A DNA stretch of 64,000 nucleotides from Ceratodon purpureus (GCA_014871385.1 CM026429.1:6161080-6225079); one strand, 5' to 3'. Positions 21,682-33,758 are shown, counted from the stretch's first letter. Translations and numbers: made by a program. The notes: generated from the sequence alone by a model not told the origin.

Positions 21682-24288
21682 GAATCCTGGAGCTCTCAAG
21701 TATTAGGGAAGCAACTTCGTTTGTGTGCGTCTTCGCACGCGCTGCCCTGCTCTCTCAGTCATGGGGCCCACTGCACGCTTTCAGGGACTCTTCGAGATTT
21801 GTCGAGGGGTTGAATGGGATTGATCTCTTCTGGGAGACTAGCAGTGGATTCCATTACAAGGGGAAGCGTTTCACTACACCATGCCGTCTGGCTACTGCAT
21901 TAGCTCGCCAATCTCTTTGAATCTTCCGGGTAATGTGAACCGAAACTTCTGTATATAGTTTACTTCATGCTCTTTCAGGTATCGGTATTCTCATATTGTG
22001 CTCTTTCGTAGACCCAGGTCATAGAATACGAGAACTGCGTTAGTCTTGTACTCATATAAATTTTCCACGGATGAGAGATTTTAGGTGATTGAGCTTGTGA
22101 TGAAGTTTTAAATTAAGCTCGCAGTCAGTGGACGCAATGGCTTGATAGTTTCTGGTGATGAAATGAGATTTTAACGTCCAGTGAGACACCACGGTTCATC
22201 CTGTTTTAGACGACCTGGTCCATGGGTTTTAAATTTTCAGTGATGGTATTGGGATGAGTTACTCATGCCATGATGCTCTTGCAAGTTATAAGCAAGCAGC
22301 TTGTATTGCAATTCTGATTACATTTTAAATGGCAGCATCTGGATACAAGGAGAAGTTGCTTGATATCTACTGCAAAGAGAGATGCAATTGATGGTTCAAT
22401 TTTGGGGTGTGATTCTTCAACGAACGTAACTTGGTATTATATTAGGACTATTGGAAGGCACTCAATGGTTTGAGTTGAAATACTCTCAAGTAATGATGTT
22501 GAGAGTTATTTAATGGAGTCATGCGGGGTTTTTTTTTTGGGCACATTGATGGTGTAGATGTCATCCTTGTCATGGTTCATAGTAGCTGAGATTAGCTACT
22601 TGTAGTTGAGAACACGTCTTGAAGTGTTGTAACAGGTTGTTAGTGGAAAGAATGCACGTAGTTTGTGGATAACTGGACCCGCATGGGGCTCCGGTTGATG
22701 AGTGTTAAGCTATTAACCACATGTAATACTACAGCATCTGAAGTTTTTTCAAGTTATGTGCATTTTATGCTTCGTTTCTTCTTGCTCTCTCTGTCTTCGG
22801 CTGTAGTTTGAACTCCCCCAAAACGGTCGGTTCCTTGGTTCTGAACAGTGATGTGACCGGGCCAATTTGTCTGGCTGTCTGAATCTTATAAGCATCTAAC
22901 GTACGTTTTTGGACACTTTGCTGTGGAGAGATGAGATAAAGTGACGGTGAAGTTGCAGGGAAATGAAAAGCCCAAGTTGAACATCCCAGTCGTGGTTTGC
23001 CCAACGCCAAGATTAACGAGCTCTTTCTAGAAGAATGTTAACCTCTACTTAACTTACTGTTGCAGACATGAATACCAAGACTTTGGTAAGTTTCCTGTTA
23101 GAAATATCTTGTATTTTTCGCCATTTCCAAAACGTGGAAACTTTGCAGCAAAAGCTGGATGATTTCACTCAGCATCCTTGCCAAGATGCTTGGAATCTCG
23201 TGAATTGCGATTCGCATGCCAGGAAGCACGCAGGCAGCTTATCGCTTGTGAATTTGATAGAAATAGGCGTTCTCGCTGAGTCGACTTACAGTATTAAGGT
23301 TGTCTGTTTAGTATTCATTTTTAATGTATATTGTCTAGACTTTCTCTATATCTGGAAGGCGTACGGTACACATTGAATTCGTCACAGCCTTACAGGAGCA
23401 CCACGCCTAGAAGCTGCTTTTGTTGTGGCGTACTCATTTGGACTCATTTTTTTATTGTTTCTGCTCTTGACTTTGTTATCATGACTTGACTGTTGGGTAC
23501 AGCAGAAACTTGAGGCGTCAGCAACAAGATGGTTGGATTAGTTTCTGTTCAGACTATTAGAGTCTAATAACGTGCTTTGGTTACGGACTGTCGGTATTCA
23601 CCACGCTGAAGTTCCGGACCGCGACACTTTGGTCCGTTGAGGTGTCCGCACAACATGATATTTAAACTTCGTGGCAGCTTGGAATCATGCAGACTTTTGG
23701 GTATTAACTGAGTGGCACCCAAGTTGCAGACGATGGCGTGTGAAGAGAGCAACTAAAGCGTTGCTACATAACTTATGAACTACACTCGCATGTGACGGTG
23801 GTCGATTTTGCGAGGTGAGATTCCTAACGTACATCAATTCATGTCTTCGCACATGGGTCTGTAACCCGAGTTATCCTTTTCTATATCTTCAGAATTTTCG
23901 AAGCCATGTTAGGTTGTCTCTACTGCTCCCATGTACTGATTTCTCTTGCCTCGAATTTGTTTGGACTATGGTCTTAGGGTTTCATCTCCTTACCTTTTTT
24001 TTGATGCGCTCATCACTCATAGCGAGCTCCTGCCTTCGGCGGATAATTAGGGTATTACAGGCTCGCTCATGCCAGATTGCTCACTTACCTGGTTCCATTT
24101 ACTGACTGTAGAAAGAGCTAGACCAGTTCACAGCTATTCCAAAAACCTAGTCTAGTTCTCCAAACCTTCTCAGTTCATTGATTCGAAGTCGGCAGAACTT
24201 TAAAAGGCTAGGAGATTTCTCACAGTTGCTAATTTTCAATCAGGGCCTTCGATTGCGTTCTACTCATTTGTGCTCAAGAGACATCTGT
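21682..24288. other. 2.6-kb intergenic region, no confident gene
   Basis: Contains the 3' UTR of the Ycf20-like gene and the kinase upstream region. At 23068-23293 a possible spliced frame (MNTKTL joined to QKLDDFTQHPCQDAWNLVNC) has plausible GT-AG borders but matches nothing I know and has no clear continuation, so it is not called. The rest looks non-coding. Confidence 0.45.
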
Positions 24289-26781
24289 ATGTTACACCAC
24301 GGAGCGAGTGCATCCGACGATTATTCACTGTGGAAAATGGCATTAGAAGGTACTTCTCAAGCTAGCGTGCCTGTTACAGACGAGGAAAACTCCAACGAGG
24401 ATGAGCACAGAGATTTGGGAGTAGATTCGTCGTTGAGATTAGGGCGGCGCCGAAGTAACTGGCCTACTCAATCCCAGCTTCGTGTGGCAGTTCTTAAGTT
24501 AAACAGAGATTTGGAAGAGTTACATACCCCGGTGCTAGTTAGAAGAGATCCACCAGGTGAGGAAGGTGTGTCACCAAAGGTAGACGAATCGAATCGGCTA
24601 ATGAACTCTCCGGGGCCTCTTGGTTTTTATCACCGGGGTGTTGCAGAGCGGATGCTGAGGGACTATCTGCGGGATCTCTTAGCACTGAACGCTCGACAGC
24701 TTGCAAACGATCCTGAAGAAAAGCGGCAGATACGAATTACTAATGTGCAGAAAAGAGTGGAGAAGTATCGTTTGGCCTTGGCGAAGATGGAAGAGGCGAA
24801 CGCTAAGGAACCCAACGGGACGCTCTCGTGGGAAGAGCGCAACATTTTGAAAACCATGCTGGAAGATTACACGCGCGGCTTGGAGGATTTCTTAGAGGAT
24901 CCGGATGAGCATGGAGGGCGAGACAAACTAGAGGCTGAACTGGACGAGGTGCGGGCCAATATTGATATGGTGGACGAGGGGATACCGTTGGATTTTTCGG
25001 AGACACGATTTGATATCATGATAGAGTCTTTAACTGCGTCACTTGAAGGAGTGGAGGGACAAGTCGAAGAATTTTCCCGTCTGCACTCGTGTGGATCAAT
25101 TAAAGTGTTCAATCTGCTGTGTGGGTATGTCGTAGATACATTGTCACTTGCTATACACGATCGACTTCGCCGCTACAAAGAGACACTCGAACTAGCCATG
25201 AAATTGGAAGTTGAAGATTACTTAGTCAGCGCTAGGCAGCCAATTTTCAAGAGCGTAGCATTCTGCATTGAATCTCTAACCGAGCTAGCTCGACAGTTCC
25301 AGTCCGTGGTGGAACTCCTCACCACGTGCAGTAAGGATGATTGGTGGATAGCTGCTCTGGAGCTTTCTAATGCTCTTCCTCATTTCTCTATCCCTAGATG
25401 GTCTCGTTTCTCCCTCGCAATCCGAGCCTGTGAATGGAGTATGGACATAGTTGACCTCGCATTTCATGCATTGAGGCAGATTTCAAGCAATGGTGTGTCA
25501 ACCTTGCTCGACGTTGCGTTCAAGTGGTCCGAGGAGAAGAGTAGGATGGTGCTTCTAATCGATGGTAAACCCTTATACGAAAAGGACGAAAGAATTGAAG
25601 TGAGACCACCAGGGATACCACCAGTGGTTACTTATCTTCAAGACACCTGCAAAGCCTTAGAAGCCCAAGATGTCTCTGCTCTCGTCACGAAGCTCGTTGA
25701 GCTCAGTGCGAGGCCCAAAAAGATTTTCTCTTCTGCAGATGCCAACATGCACGCTATCGCAGATTTCTTGAGTCAGAAGTTAGATGGACCCATACCCGAA
25801 GTGAATTCTTTACCTTGGACTTTCAGGATAAACCCTTCTACTTTGACGTACGTCCAATACATAGCTTCGGGGGCTTCAGGGATGGTTGCTAAGTTCAAGT
25901 GGCTGGGGCGAGAGGTCGGCGTCAAAACCGTGAAATCTCCAGGTTTGAGCAGGAGACGATTCGAGGAAGAGGCGGCGATCTTGGCCACAGTCCAGCATCC
26001 CAACGTCGTGCGCATGATAGGCTGCGCTTTCCAAGATAATTCAGAGACAGGCTCCTTGGTCATGGAGCTCATGGAACACGATCTGCGGACCGTGATTGAG
26101 ATGCGGTGTCCGAACCCCGAGCCAGGACTGAGCCCATTTCCTTTGATAGTGGCCATTGATATTATGTTGCAGATCGGGGAAGGCATGCAGTATCTCCGAG
26201 AGCACAAGATTCTGCACCGAGATCTGAAGGCGAAGAATATCCTCCTCAACCGAGCCAGACGTGTACGCCGAACTTTGAGTGGCGCTTACCGAAAGTTCCC
26301 AGACTTGGCATCGCTGCTTCACACTGAGGAGTATTACGTTGCAAAGCTGGCTGATTTTGGGATAGCCAAAGCACGCCGACAGCAAACAAACTTTTTGACG
26401 ATGATGGCAGGGACAACCTCGTGGAGGGCGCCAGAGGTGTACAACGTCCCTGATTTGGAGACGGCGAATAACTACCAGTGGCCTGCGGATGTCTATAGTT
26501 TTGCCATGGTATGCTATGAAATCCTCACCGGTAGAATACCTTTTGATGAAGTCCCCAACACAAAAATATACAAAGGGATTATGGCTGGGGACAGGCCTTC
26601 TCTGAAGGAGTACAGCATGCCACTAGTTTTGAGGGATCTTATTGAGCGGTGTTGGGCAACCGATCCAGATTCGCGACCTAGTTTTGCAGAGATCTGTAAA
26701 ACCTTGTGGCAATGCAAGGTTGAGAATATCTTGCCTGTGTTCAAGCTTCACATTTCGTCACCAAGACAAGGCAGTATGTAA
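24289..26781 (+). CDS. TKL-type protein kinase with long helical N-terminal region
   Basis: Intronless frame of 830 residues from the ATG at 24289 (a second candidate at 24337 gives 814). Residues 1-510 are mostly charged and helical, with Glu/Arg-rich stretches of coiled-coil character (such as KRVEKYRLALAKMEEANA), and match no domain I can name. Residues 515-805 are a kinase domain: glycine loop IASGASGMVAKF, catalytic Lys in VGVKTV, HPNVVRMIGC, catalytic loop HRDLKAKNILL, DFG in LADFGIAKA, TTSWRAPEVY, and DVYSFAMVCYEILTGRIPF. All catalytic residues are present, so it should be active, and the APE/DVYSF region is tyrosine-kinase-like (TKL). An insert of about 27 residues (RRVRRTLSGAYRKFPDLASL and after) sits between the catalytic loop and the DFG. 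The architecture recalls plant kinases related to MLKL/DUF1221 but I cannot confirm that. The open frame upstream of 24289 has no ATG. Confidence 0.85.
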   Translation: MLHHGASASDDYSLWKMALEGTSQASVPVTDEENSNEDEHRDLGVDSSLRLGRRRSNWPTQSQLRVAVLKLNRDLEELHTPVLVRRDPPGEEGVSPKVDESNRLMNSPGPLGFYHRGVAERMLRDYLRDLLALNARQLANDPEEKRQIRITNVQKRVEKYRLALAKMEEANAKEPNGTLSWEERNILKTMLEDYTRGLEDFLEDPDEHGGRDKLEAELDEVRANIDMVDEGIPLDFSETRFDIMIESLTASLEGVEGQVEEFSRLHSCGSIKVFNLLCGYVVDTLSLAIHDRLRRYKETLELAMKLEVEDYLVSARQPIFKSVAFCIESLTELARQFQSVVELLTTCSKDDWWIAALELSNALPHFSIPRWSRFSLAIRACEWSMDIVDLAFHALRQISSNGVSTLLDVAFKWSEEKSRMVLLIDGKPLYEKDERIEVRPPGIPPVVTYLQDTCKALEAQDVSALVTKLVELSARPKKIFSSADANMHAIADFLSQKLDGPIPEVNSLPWTFRINPSTLTYVQYIASGASGMVAKFKWLGREVGVKTVKSPGLSRRRFEEEAAILATVQHPNVVRMIGCAFQDNSETGSLVMELMEHDLRTVIEMRCPNPEPGLSPFPLIVAIDIMLQIGEGMQYLREHKILHRDLKAKNILLNRARRVRRTLSGAYRKFPDLASLLHTEEYYVAKLADFGIAKARRQQTNFLTMMAGTTSWRAPEVYNVPDLETANNYQWPADVYSFAMVCYEILTGRIPFDEVPNTKIYKGIMAGDRPSLKEYSMPLVLRDLIERCWATDPDSRPSFAEICKTLWQCKVENILPVFKLHISSPRQGSM

Positions 26782-28057
26782 AGACTGGATTGGTAGGGCG
26801 TGTGGCGTATGCTTAAGGTTGCTGTAGATTTGTCCGTTTTTATGATTCGTTTTCTAGGACGCATGAAACAGAGAAACAATGCACTGTGTCGCAATCTGTG
26901 CTGCGAACTTTAGAAAAAATAGTTCTACACTTTGTTGCTTTATTTGGCTACTTTCCTTGTCTGCAATGGAGTTGCCGCTTGTATCAAAACTTGTTTTCCT
27001 GTACAGATTGCTTCATCTGGGAACCGGACTCTATTTTCTGGACCTGTACTGTGAACATGAGCTGATGAACATGTTTAATCTCCTAAATCATGTGCTCTTT
27101 ATATGTTGGGTATCATTGGACTGACCAGTACCTTCTGGGATGCCCTGAATGGTACTCCAAGCATTCTTTAACTTAGGAGTATGACATAGTCATGGCAACT
27201 AAAAGCAACACCAAGACCGCTCTGCGACAGCAAGGCAACCACCATACTTGGAAATTTCTCCCATGATACCACGAAGGCACACTACACGTATTGAACTTGC
27301 AGCATTTACAGCAATAAGACGACCTTGCAGGATTGGCTTCAATTGCAAAGATATATTTCATTAAGTGGAGAATCGCAGTCTCATATACGGAGGAGCTATT
27401 ATAGCAATATGCTTTACAACCCATCACAGTTCCAGGGGTAAGCTAAGACAAGCATGTTTGTTTAAATCATGAATATCTTTCATTATCGTTCAACAAGTCG
27501 TCACAATGGAACATTACCTTGATCATAACTAGATCAAGGCTGGAACAGTAAGTTGACAAATGTTCAAGCACCAAAACATGTATCATTCACGTATTAATAT
27601 TTATTCATCAGCATGAAAAATTCACTCAATATCATCAAACAAGAAAGATAATAAAGTAGGCCCATACAAACCATCAAAAAGATCCCAGGCACATACAGAT
27701 CTCCAGACACATAGACGTGGATTTGACTGAAAGCTAGTCAAACTTGAGATATGCACAAATGATAACCAAAGAATATTTCGAAGGTGCCTAGATTTGATTA
27801 AATTGGTCATCTCGCCCCCGATTACAGTAGAATTATATACTTGTCAGCAGAAATTGTCAACCTCACGACCACAACTCGGGCCGGCCCATTCATAGAATTG
27901 TAGCATATTGCAATTCTGAAACTAAAAAAGGCCGGTGCACCGAACGAGGTTTTCACCATGTACAGTTGACATCAGCATCTAGAAAATAATCTAGAATTCA
28001 CAATGAATTTGGATAATAATCAAACGAAGATAAGGCGGTCATTATTTTATGACCAGC
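26782..28057. other. Convergent 3' intergenic region
   Basis: Lies between the ends of the kinase gene (plus) and the GDSL gene (minus). Only shadow ORFs are present; no repeat or RNA gene was recognised. Confidence 0.5.
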
Positions 28058-29901
28058 TTAAGTAGAGGAGTCCCAGAATGTGAAGTCAGGTGAGCAGCCG
28101 AAGCCACCCGCGGGAGTAATGTGCTTGCCAGTCAAAAAATCCGTGACGGCAGCCTTGTTGAAGGTGTTGGAGGTATGGATGCCGTCCCAGCTCAAGTGCG
28201 CAGATGGGTTTGCACAGGGCAGCGCCGGGAGCGACGTCGTCAGGTTCAAAAACTTCCCGTCCACCAAACCTGCGTGCCCGCATGTGACTTTGGGGTTGAA
28301 ATTGTAGGATCCTCCCACTCCGCAGCATGCCTTCAACGGCGCTGTCACATCTGCGGATAGCCACCAAGGCAGATATATAATTAGTATATTGATTATCACA
28401 AGTCATCTAAACAATCCGTGACTTGTGAACATCGACGACGAAGTTTTGCGGAGGGAGATTAGAATTTGGAGAACGTACTGTATTTGGAGGGGTGCTTGAG
28501 GATGTCGGTGTACACTCCATGGGCATCGCCGTAGAGCAGCTTGGCATCAGGGTACTTGACCCGGAGTGCTTCCATCCTCTCTCCGAGCAGTTTGTTGTGA
28601 TGCTTCGTGATTGAGTTGAGGTTCTTCAAACAACCATGGATGTCGTATTTAGCGTCGGGGCCACCGTAGAGGGTGAGCATGGCGGGGATGCATCCCAGAG
28701 GAGGCAGGTTCACGACTAGAATTGTGTTGGCGATGGGCATGATCATTGAGGGAGTATTAGGAGGGATGTATACTACGGGTGTCAACATTTTCTGCATTGG
28801 GTAACATCAGAGGATTAGATCGGACGTGGGCGGAAGTGTAGTTGAAGAAAGAAACTTTGAAAAGTGTAGTGATGTATCGGGTAGCGAAGTGGAGGAGGCT
28901 CACCTCAATGTGCTCTTCGATCGCTTTCACAACATCAGGCACGATTTTCCTTGTCTGGGAAACGGTGAGTTTCTTGTCGTAGAGACTGTAGAAGTAGTCT
29001 TGGTAACCAGACCACACCATGAACAAAGACTCGTTCCAGGTGGCCAATTTCGGAAGGCTCTGCACAAGTCCTGAAACAAGCAATACAGCAGAAGATTAGA
29101 TTCTGGAGTACTGAAGAGAGATCAGGATATGCAAGTCATGCGAAACGACGATCAAATTTGCACACCACGGTGATTGTGATCAGGGTTCAACACAATACTG
29201 GAGCGCCTACATAGGTAGATGAGCACTTACTGCCGGGTGGGTTGAAGATGGGGCTCTCGTAGAACCAGACACGGATTTTGTATCGCTCCGACCATTGGTG
29301 CTGCACATCCAAGGAGAAAGGGCTGTTGAATCCAGCATCTTTGCGCCACACTTTCACGGTTCTAGCCGGGGCACCGTAGGCCGCGAAGTTGGTACCAAAT
29401 GTGAAGTCTCCACCAGTTCCTCTCAACACTGGGTAGATCGGCCGTCTCCTCACTCCGAAGGCTGAAAATAAAGAACAGAAACATCAGGACACATCATTCA
29501 GAGACAAAGTTGACATTGTGATCATGTCATAGATTCAAGAACAAGTCAACGGCACTCACGAACTGTACGTGGTGACTTAATACTACGCACCCAAACCAGA
29601 AGATACACAAACTTTACCACTTACCAAGAAAATCTAGAAGCAATTTTCCGTCGGTGTATCGGTCAGCAGCATGCGTCGGGAACAGAACGCCATTGGGATC
29701 AAGCTCAGCATTCGCAAACTGCTCCGGAAACGCAGCGATGCTGTTACCAGTATCAGATAGCGAGTCTCCGAACGCAAACACTGCAGGGTAAGAGCAGTTC
29801 GGCAATGCCGTCGTTGCTGCTGTCAACCGAACACACTGCAGCACGAATAAAACCACGACACTGGACCAACAGAGTCCCCGCTTGAGTCCCATCACCACCA
29901 C
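28058..29901 (-). CDS. GDSL esterase/lipase, secreted
   Basis: Five exons (29901-29625, 29461-29231, 29070-28904, 28791-28479, 28350-28058) join in frame to 426 residues with GT-AG borders. Residues 8-30 form a signal peptide (VVVLFVLQCVRLTAATTA). GDSL family blocks follow: block I FAFGDSLSDTGNS with nucleophile Ser47, block II GTNFAAYGAPA, block III MVWSGYQDYF, and block V SWDGIHTSN with the catalytic Asp/His pair. Plant GDSL enzymes hydrolyse acyl esters, often in the cell wall or cutin. Oddity: in block III the usual Gly-x-Asn-Asp oxyanion-hole Asn appears as Gln (G-Y-Q-D), which may change activity or be typical of this subfamily. The C-terminal extension (TCGHAGLVDG, CANPSAHLSWDG) resembles alpha-fucosidase-like plant GDSL proteins. 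Length is slightly above the family's usual 350-390. Confidence 0.93.
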
Positions 29902-30783
29902 CAGATCCTACTCAACAAACTCTACAACGTCCAACTTGCAAATCACTGATCGATCAAGAAGAATGGGAAGCTAGCAAACTGAAAGAATAGGCTGCCGATC
30001 AACTGCACTGCAATCCCTTTTATACGACTCGATCACAGCACTAGCCTCCGATAAGAGCCGTTAATAATTTCCTTCAAGCTAGACTGCAAAATATAGTTGT
30101 TTAATCCAACTAGAAGCAATTTGCGCTGGCCTGACTTTAGATCCATGTGCCGATCGAACATCCACTTCAGATGATGCGACTCCGCGTATTATTGCGTCGT
30201 CGATACGTTGACAAGTTGACATATACAAGGCTAGCGACAAGCTACCGAACAGGATACTGTCAACGCCGATGTCAATAGTTGAGACATGTACTCATCGTGT
30301 ACACTTTGGATGATTCAGGTTGCTGCAGGGAAATGTTTTTGTGTATCGATCGTCTTCCATTTGCGTGTGCTCGTGTGGACGGCGAGTTGCTTGGTTTGTG
30401 TTCGGGAGTCCATTAAAAGGAGGTTTCGACAACGGCGAGAACTTTGTCGTTGAAATCTGTGTCATGTAGAATATTATAAACGATGTAACGATCATATTTT
30501 CAATGTTCAGATTAAAATATGGATAGTGTTTGGAACATCTTGACTCTGATTCTTATTCCTCCGGGAGATCTGGATTGGGCACGGTTACTTTGGGTAAGTT
30601 TAGCCGTGGGACTGAATTAGACGGTCGCACGGTCATTTGTTTTTTATTTTTTATTTTGTTGTTTATTTTTGGGGAAAACAATCATAATAGGTTTAAGAAA
30701 ATTATTGTGTATGCTTTACAGTATCCGTTCCCACTGCTTGCCATGATGAACCTCAGCCACCTGCAAAAAAGATTGTGGGAGTA
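29902..30783. other. GDSL promoter and intergenic DNA
   Basis: Upstream of the minus-strand GDSL gene; TTTTATACGACTCG at about 30017 (TATAAAAG on the minus strand) is a possible TATA box about 120 bp before its ATG. No other gene is seen. Confidence 0.45.
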
Positions 30784-31214
30784 AGGTGGAGGCACCCATA
30801 ACCGACCAGGTACCCATAACTAATCAGTAGACTTCTCCATTTCCGACCTTCATTTCCAACCACTTACTGTTCAAAATCTTGGGAGATCTAGAAGAAAGTA
30901 TCAAGCATGATTGGTAGAAAGGGAATCAAAGGGAATCAAAGGGAATCCTGTGGGAATATTTTGGCAGTAGCAGAGTGATCAAGTTTTGGTGTCATGGTGG
31001 TCGGTTTTAGGTGTGCCTACATATCGGTTGTATGTATTACAAAAAAAATGTCTTTCAAAATTCATAGTAAATAAAATATTGAAGTAAACATGACATTTAA
31101 AGTTGCATTCCTTCTTAAACCTATTTCCCCTTCAAAGAAAAATCTCCCTCAACTTATACACCTTCAATCTTAGTGGCAAATCTCTTAACTTGTCGGTTAT
31201 AGGTGCCTCCACCT
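30784..31214. mobile_element. MITE with 24-bp terminal inverted repeats
   Basis: The left end AGGTGGAGGCACCCATAACC (from 30784) is matched at the right end by the reverse complement of GGTTATAGGTGCCTCCACCT (31195-31214), with a single mismatch. TA flanks both sides (30782-30783, 31215-31216), as in TA-targeting (Tc1/mariner/Stowaway-like) elements. The interior is AT-rich and non-coding and has an 11-bp triplication (GGGAATCAAAG) at about 30921. A diverged, inverted relative of its left half lies at 60512-60718 inside the hAT-like element, which supports a multicopy family. Confidence 0.72.
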
Positions 31215-31788
31215 TATTCCAGCGGAGTGGAGTGTTTCCATGTGAAGACAAAACTCACCCAAGTAAAATACAAGATAATATATAAAACTTAGAGAAAGGT
31301 TGAATAACAGAAGTTTACACAACAAAAAAGATATCATAATCCCTAATCAGCCATGGTCTTAGAATGGGTTTTTCAAGTGGCACATTTCTGCTTTGTTAAT
31401 TTTGAATGTAAATTTATGATTTTTTTTGTAGACGTAGGAAATTGCAACTTTGAGGGAATATAAATATAGGGACTTCGAGGGAATATAATTATAATTTATC
31501 CAAAGACTTAGTATTAAACACACCATGTTTCTTTTTAAACACTATATTAGTATTTTGTATACTTTTTAGACATGGCAAATGTGGAAAATATTTCCCAGAA
31601 TCCTTGAATGAAAAGAGGTCTATAATATAAAAAGTCATTTACTATTTTAATTCAAGTACGGTCTTTTGCTATCATGTCTAAAATAGACATTCTCATTATG
31701 GCCTACATACTTGTATGCATTTATGATATCATGAAATTTTATCATATTACAATTTTAAAATAAAAATAAAAACTTAAATAAAATGTCT

Positions 31789-32341
31789 ACTCATTCCTCA
31801 TTCCACCAGTGAGAACGGATTGCCCTCTCGAAAACGGATTGCCCTCTCGAATGCGAATTCCTCATTCCACCAGTGATCTAGGTTAAGGTAGCATAACCTT
31901 AACCTGCCAGAATAAGGGAATTGGGAACCTGGGAGTGCAGAGAGCATGAAGTGAAATCATGAATGTGCTAGCAAATTGGAGAGGAAGTGCTTGGTCTTGG
32001 AATCAGAATTTTTGGAGGTAAGAGCAATTTTACACAAATTTTTGAAGTGAAGGTGTTGTAGACACCTATTCATAACTGTAGACTTATCCAAAAGAAACCC
32101 TGACAAAACTTGTCAATACTCTCATCTCATTGGTTCCATCTCATTGGTTCTAGTGAAATTTCAGTAAAGTTGTGTTCAAGTTTAGGTTCACAACCAAGCA
32201 CTTTCTGGTGATATTATAGCTGGCAGAATTGGGTAGTGGTCATGAATGGGTGTTTCTACCTTAGTGGTATATACCGTGAGTTACTCATTCCTCATTCCTC
32301 ATTCCACCAGTGACCTAGGTTAGTGGTATATACCGTGAGTA
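31789..32341. repeat. Cluster of short direct duplications
   Basis: TCATTCCACCAGTGA recurs at about 31798, 31863 and 32300, twice followed by (T/C)CTAGGTTA. ACGGATTGCCCTCTCGAA is tandemly doubled at 31815-31851. TTAGTGGTATATACCGTGAG occurs at 32263 and 32320. This looks like scrambled, templated duplication DNA rather than one repeat family. Confidence 0.65.
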
Positions 32342-32493
32342 CTCCAAAGGGGTTAAAGTCAAAACTTACTCCCTCGGCCAGGATGAGCCTGGGCCCTGGG
32401 GGAAATGGAAAAATATCTTCTTCAGAATACAAGAGCTCCCTGTGGCATCAATAGATATATGCAACCTGGAAGTAATCTGGCATCAGTAAATTC

Positions 32494-32499
32494 AAAAAA
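32494..32499 (-). terminator. RNA polymerase III T-stretch terminator of tRNA-Ala
   Basis: Six T residues on the minus strand, 6 bp after the tRNA 3' end. Confidence 0.75.
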
Positions 32500-32505
32500 C
32501 GTACT

Positions 32506-32578
32506 TGGAGATGGGGGGCATCGATCCCCCTGCCTCTCGAATGCGAATCGAGCGCTCTACCATTTGAGCTACATCCCC
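32506..32578 (-). tRNA. tRNA-Ala (anticodon CGC)
   Basis: The minus strand reads GGGGATGTAGCTCAAATGG at the 5' end (A box) with acceptor stem GGGGATG pairing CATCTCC. The anticodon stem is CTCGA/TCGAG with loop TTCGCAT, giving anticodon CGC. The B box GGGATCGATGCCC forms the T arm. The acceptor stem contains the G3-U70 wobble pair, the alanine identity determinant. There is no intron; the discriminator base is A at 32506. Confidence 0.96.
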
Positions 32579-33065
32579 GTACGGAAGAATTTGCTTCAGC
32601 CAGAAAAGTTGAGTTTCAGATCAAATCTTTGAAGGCACGCTGTGAAATTCTACTTAAAACAGTAACTACATCTTTTATGTGAATGGGTGTGCTCTGTGAC
32701 TCCTCAACCTTTTGCCATCACTTAGTACAGACATGACCCTGTCACTCGGCCACTACACATAGCCCTGGTCAAACCCTCCTGCAATTAGGTTAACAAAAAC
32801 TACTCGAAACCATCGCATACACAAGTTCATACGAACTTCAGGCAACCATCAGAGACGCAAATCTACAAATTCGGCATACGCATCGCATACACCAGTTCCC
32901 ACATCTACCGCACATAACCCTCATGATCATTTCGCAAGCCAAGATTGTCAAATGCCATTTCTACCCGATGAAGATCTGGATTTGCACAACCTTGCCAACT
33001 TCAAGTTGTCTGGCTGATATACAAACTTCACATCTAACCCTAACGATCTTCACACCGCTCTTGAC

Positions 33066-33308
33066 TTGCCAGCCAACTTTAATCTCATTCCGAGACGGAC
33101 TCATATTCTAGATGTAGATATATGGCACCAATCAAATCGATGCCTTCCTGGAATGGGTGAAAAGAGAGAAAGTGCAGAGCTTTTCTTCATTGCTCAGCTT
33201 GAATGTACTTCGGTTGAAGGCTCTGCCTTAACAATGGTTTTAGAACGTCACGGGTATAAATTTGTTTCAAAAGGAAAAGCTGAAACTAACTTTAAAATTG
33301 AATTATAG
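33066..33308 (+). pseudogene. Degenerate coding-like fragment, function unknown
   Basis: A frame reading PANFNLIPRRTHILDVDIW, then FFIAQLECTSVEGSALTMVL and ERHGYKFVSKGKAETNFKI, has ordinary protein composition. It continues upstream in the same frame (PFLPDEDLDLHNLANFKLSG) but is interrupted by a TGA at about 33017. The general shape vaguely recalls methyltransferase C-termini, but I do not claim it. There is no start codon or promoter, so it is likely a decayed gene fragment. Confidence 0.25.
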
Positions 33309-33758
33309 CGGCTGTTTGATGAATGCATTGAAGATGGAGATGCTTTAAAAGGTCTGAAGGTAGACACTGTGCACTTGATGTGTTGCTTCCAGTGTTGCTT
33401 CTTCTGTATGCTCCGTATGACGTTGCTTCTTGTGGTGCTTCTTTTGCGTACTTTACTAAGTACCACCGAAATTTGACTGTAAACAGTGTTTAGAGGGCCC
33501 TCACGATTTTGATTGGAGAGCCAAATTGTTTTTTTCCATTCTGGAGGGCTCTAGGTACTTATTTGGACAAATCCAATTCTAACAATAGGGTCCTTGATGA
33601 CAAGTCAGTCAGGGAGACGTACCATGGTAGTTTAGTCATGGAATGGAGGGTTTGGTCTTGAGGCGTGCTCCTTATGTATATATAATCACATGTTAGGATT
33701 ACGGACTATTCACTGGAGTGCTGTAAGCACAAGCTCTTCTGATTATGCAACTACCATA

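Noticed and set aside
22765-23010. Minus-strand frame MALGKPRLGCSTW
   Set aside because: No homology or gene structure; likely chance.
23068-23376. Possible small gene MNTKTL...QKLDDFTQHPCQDAW
   Set aside because: One plausible splice only, no family match and no continuation or stop context.
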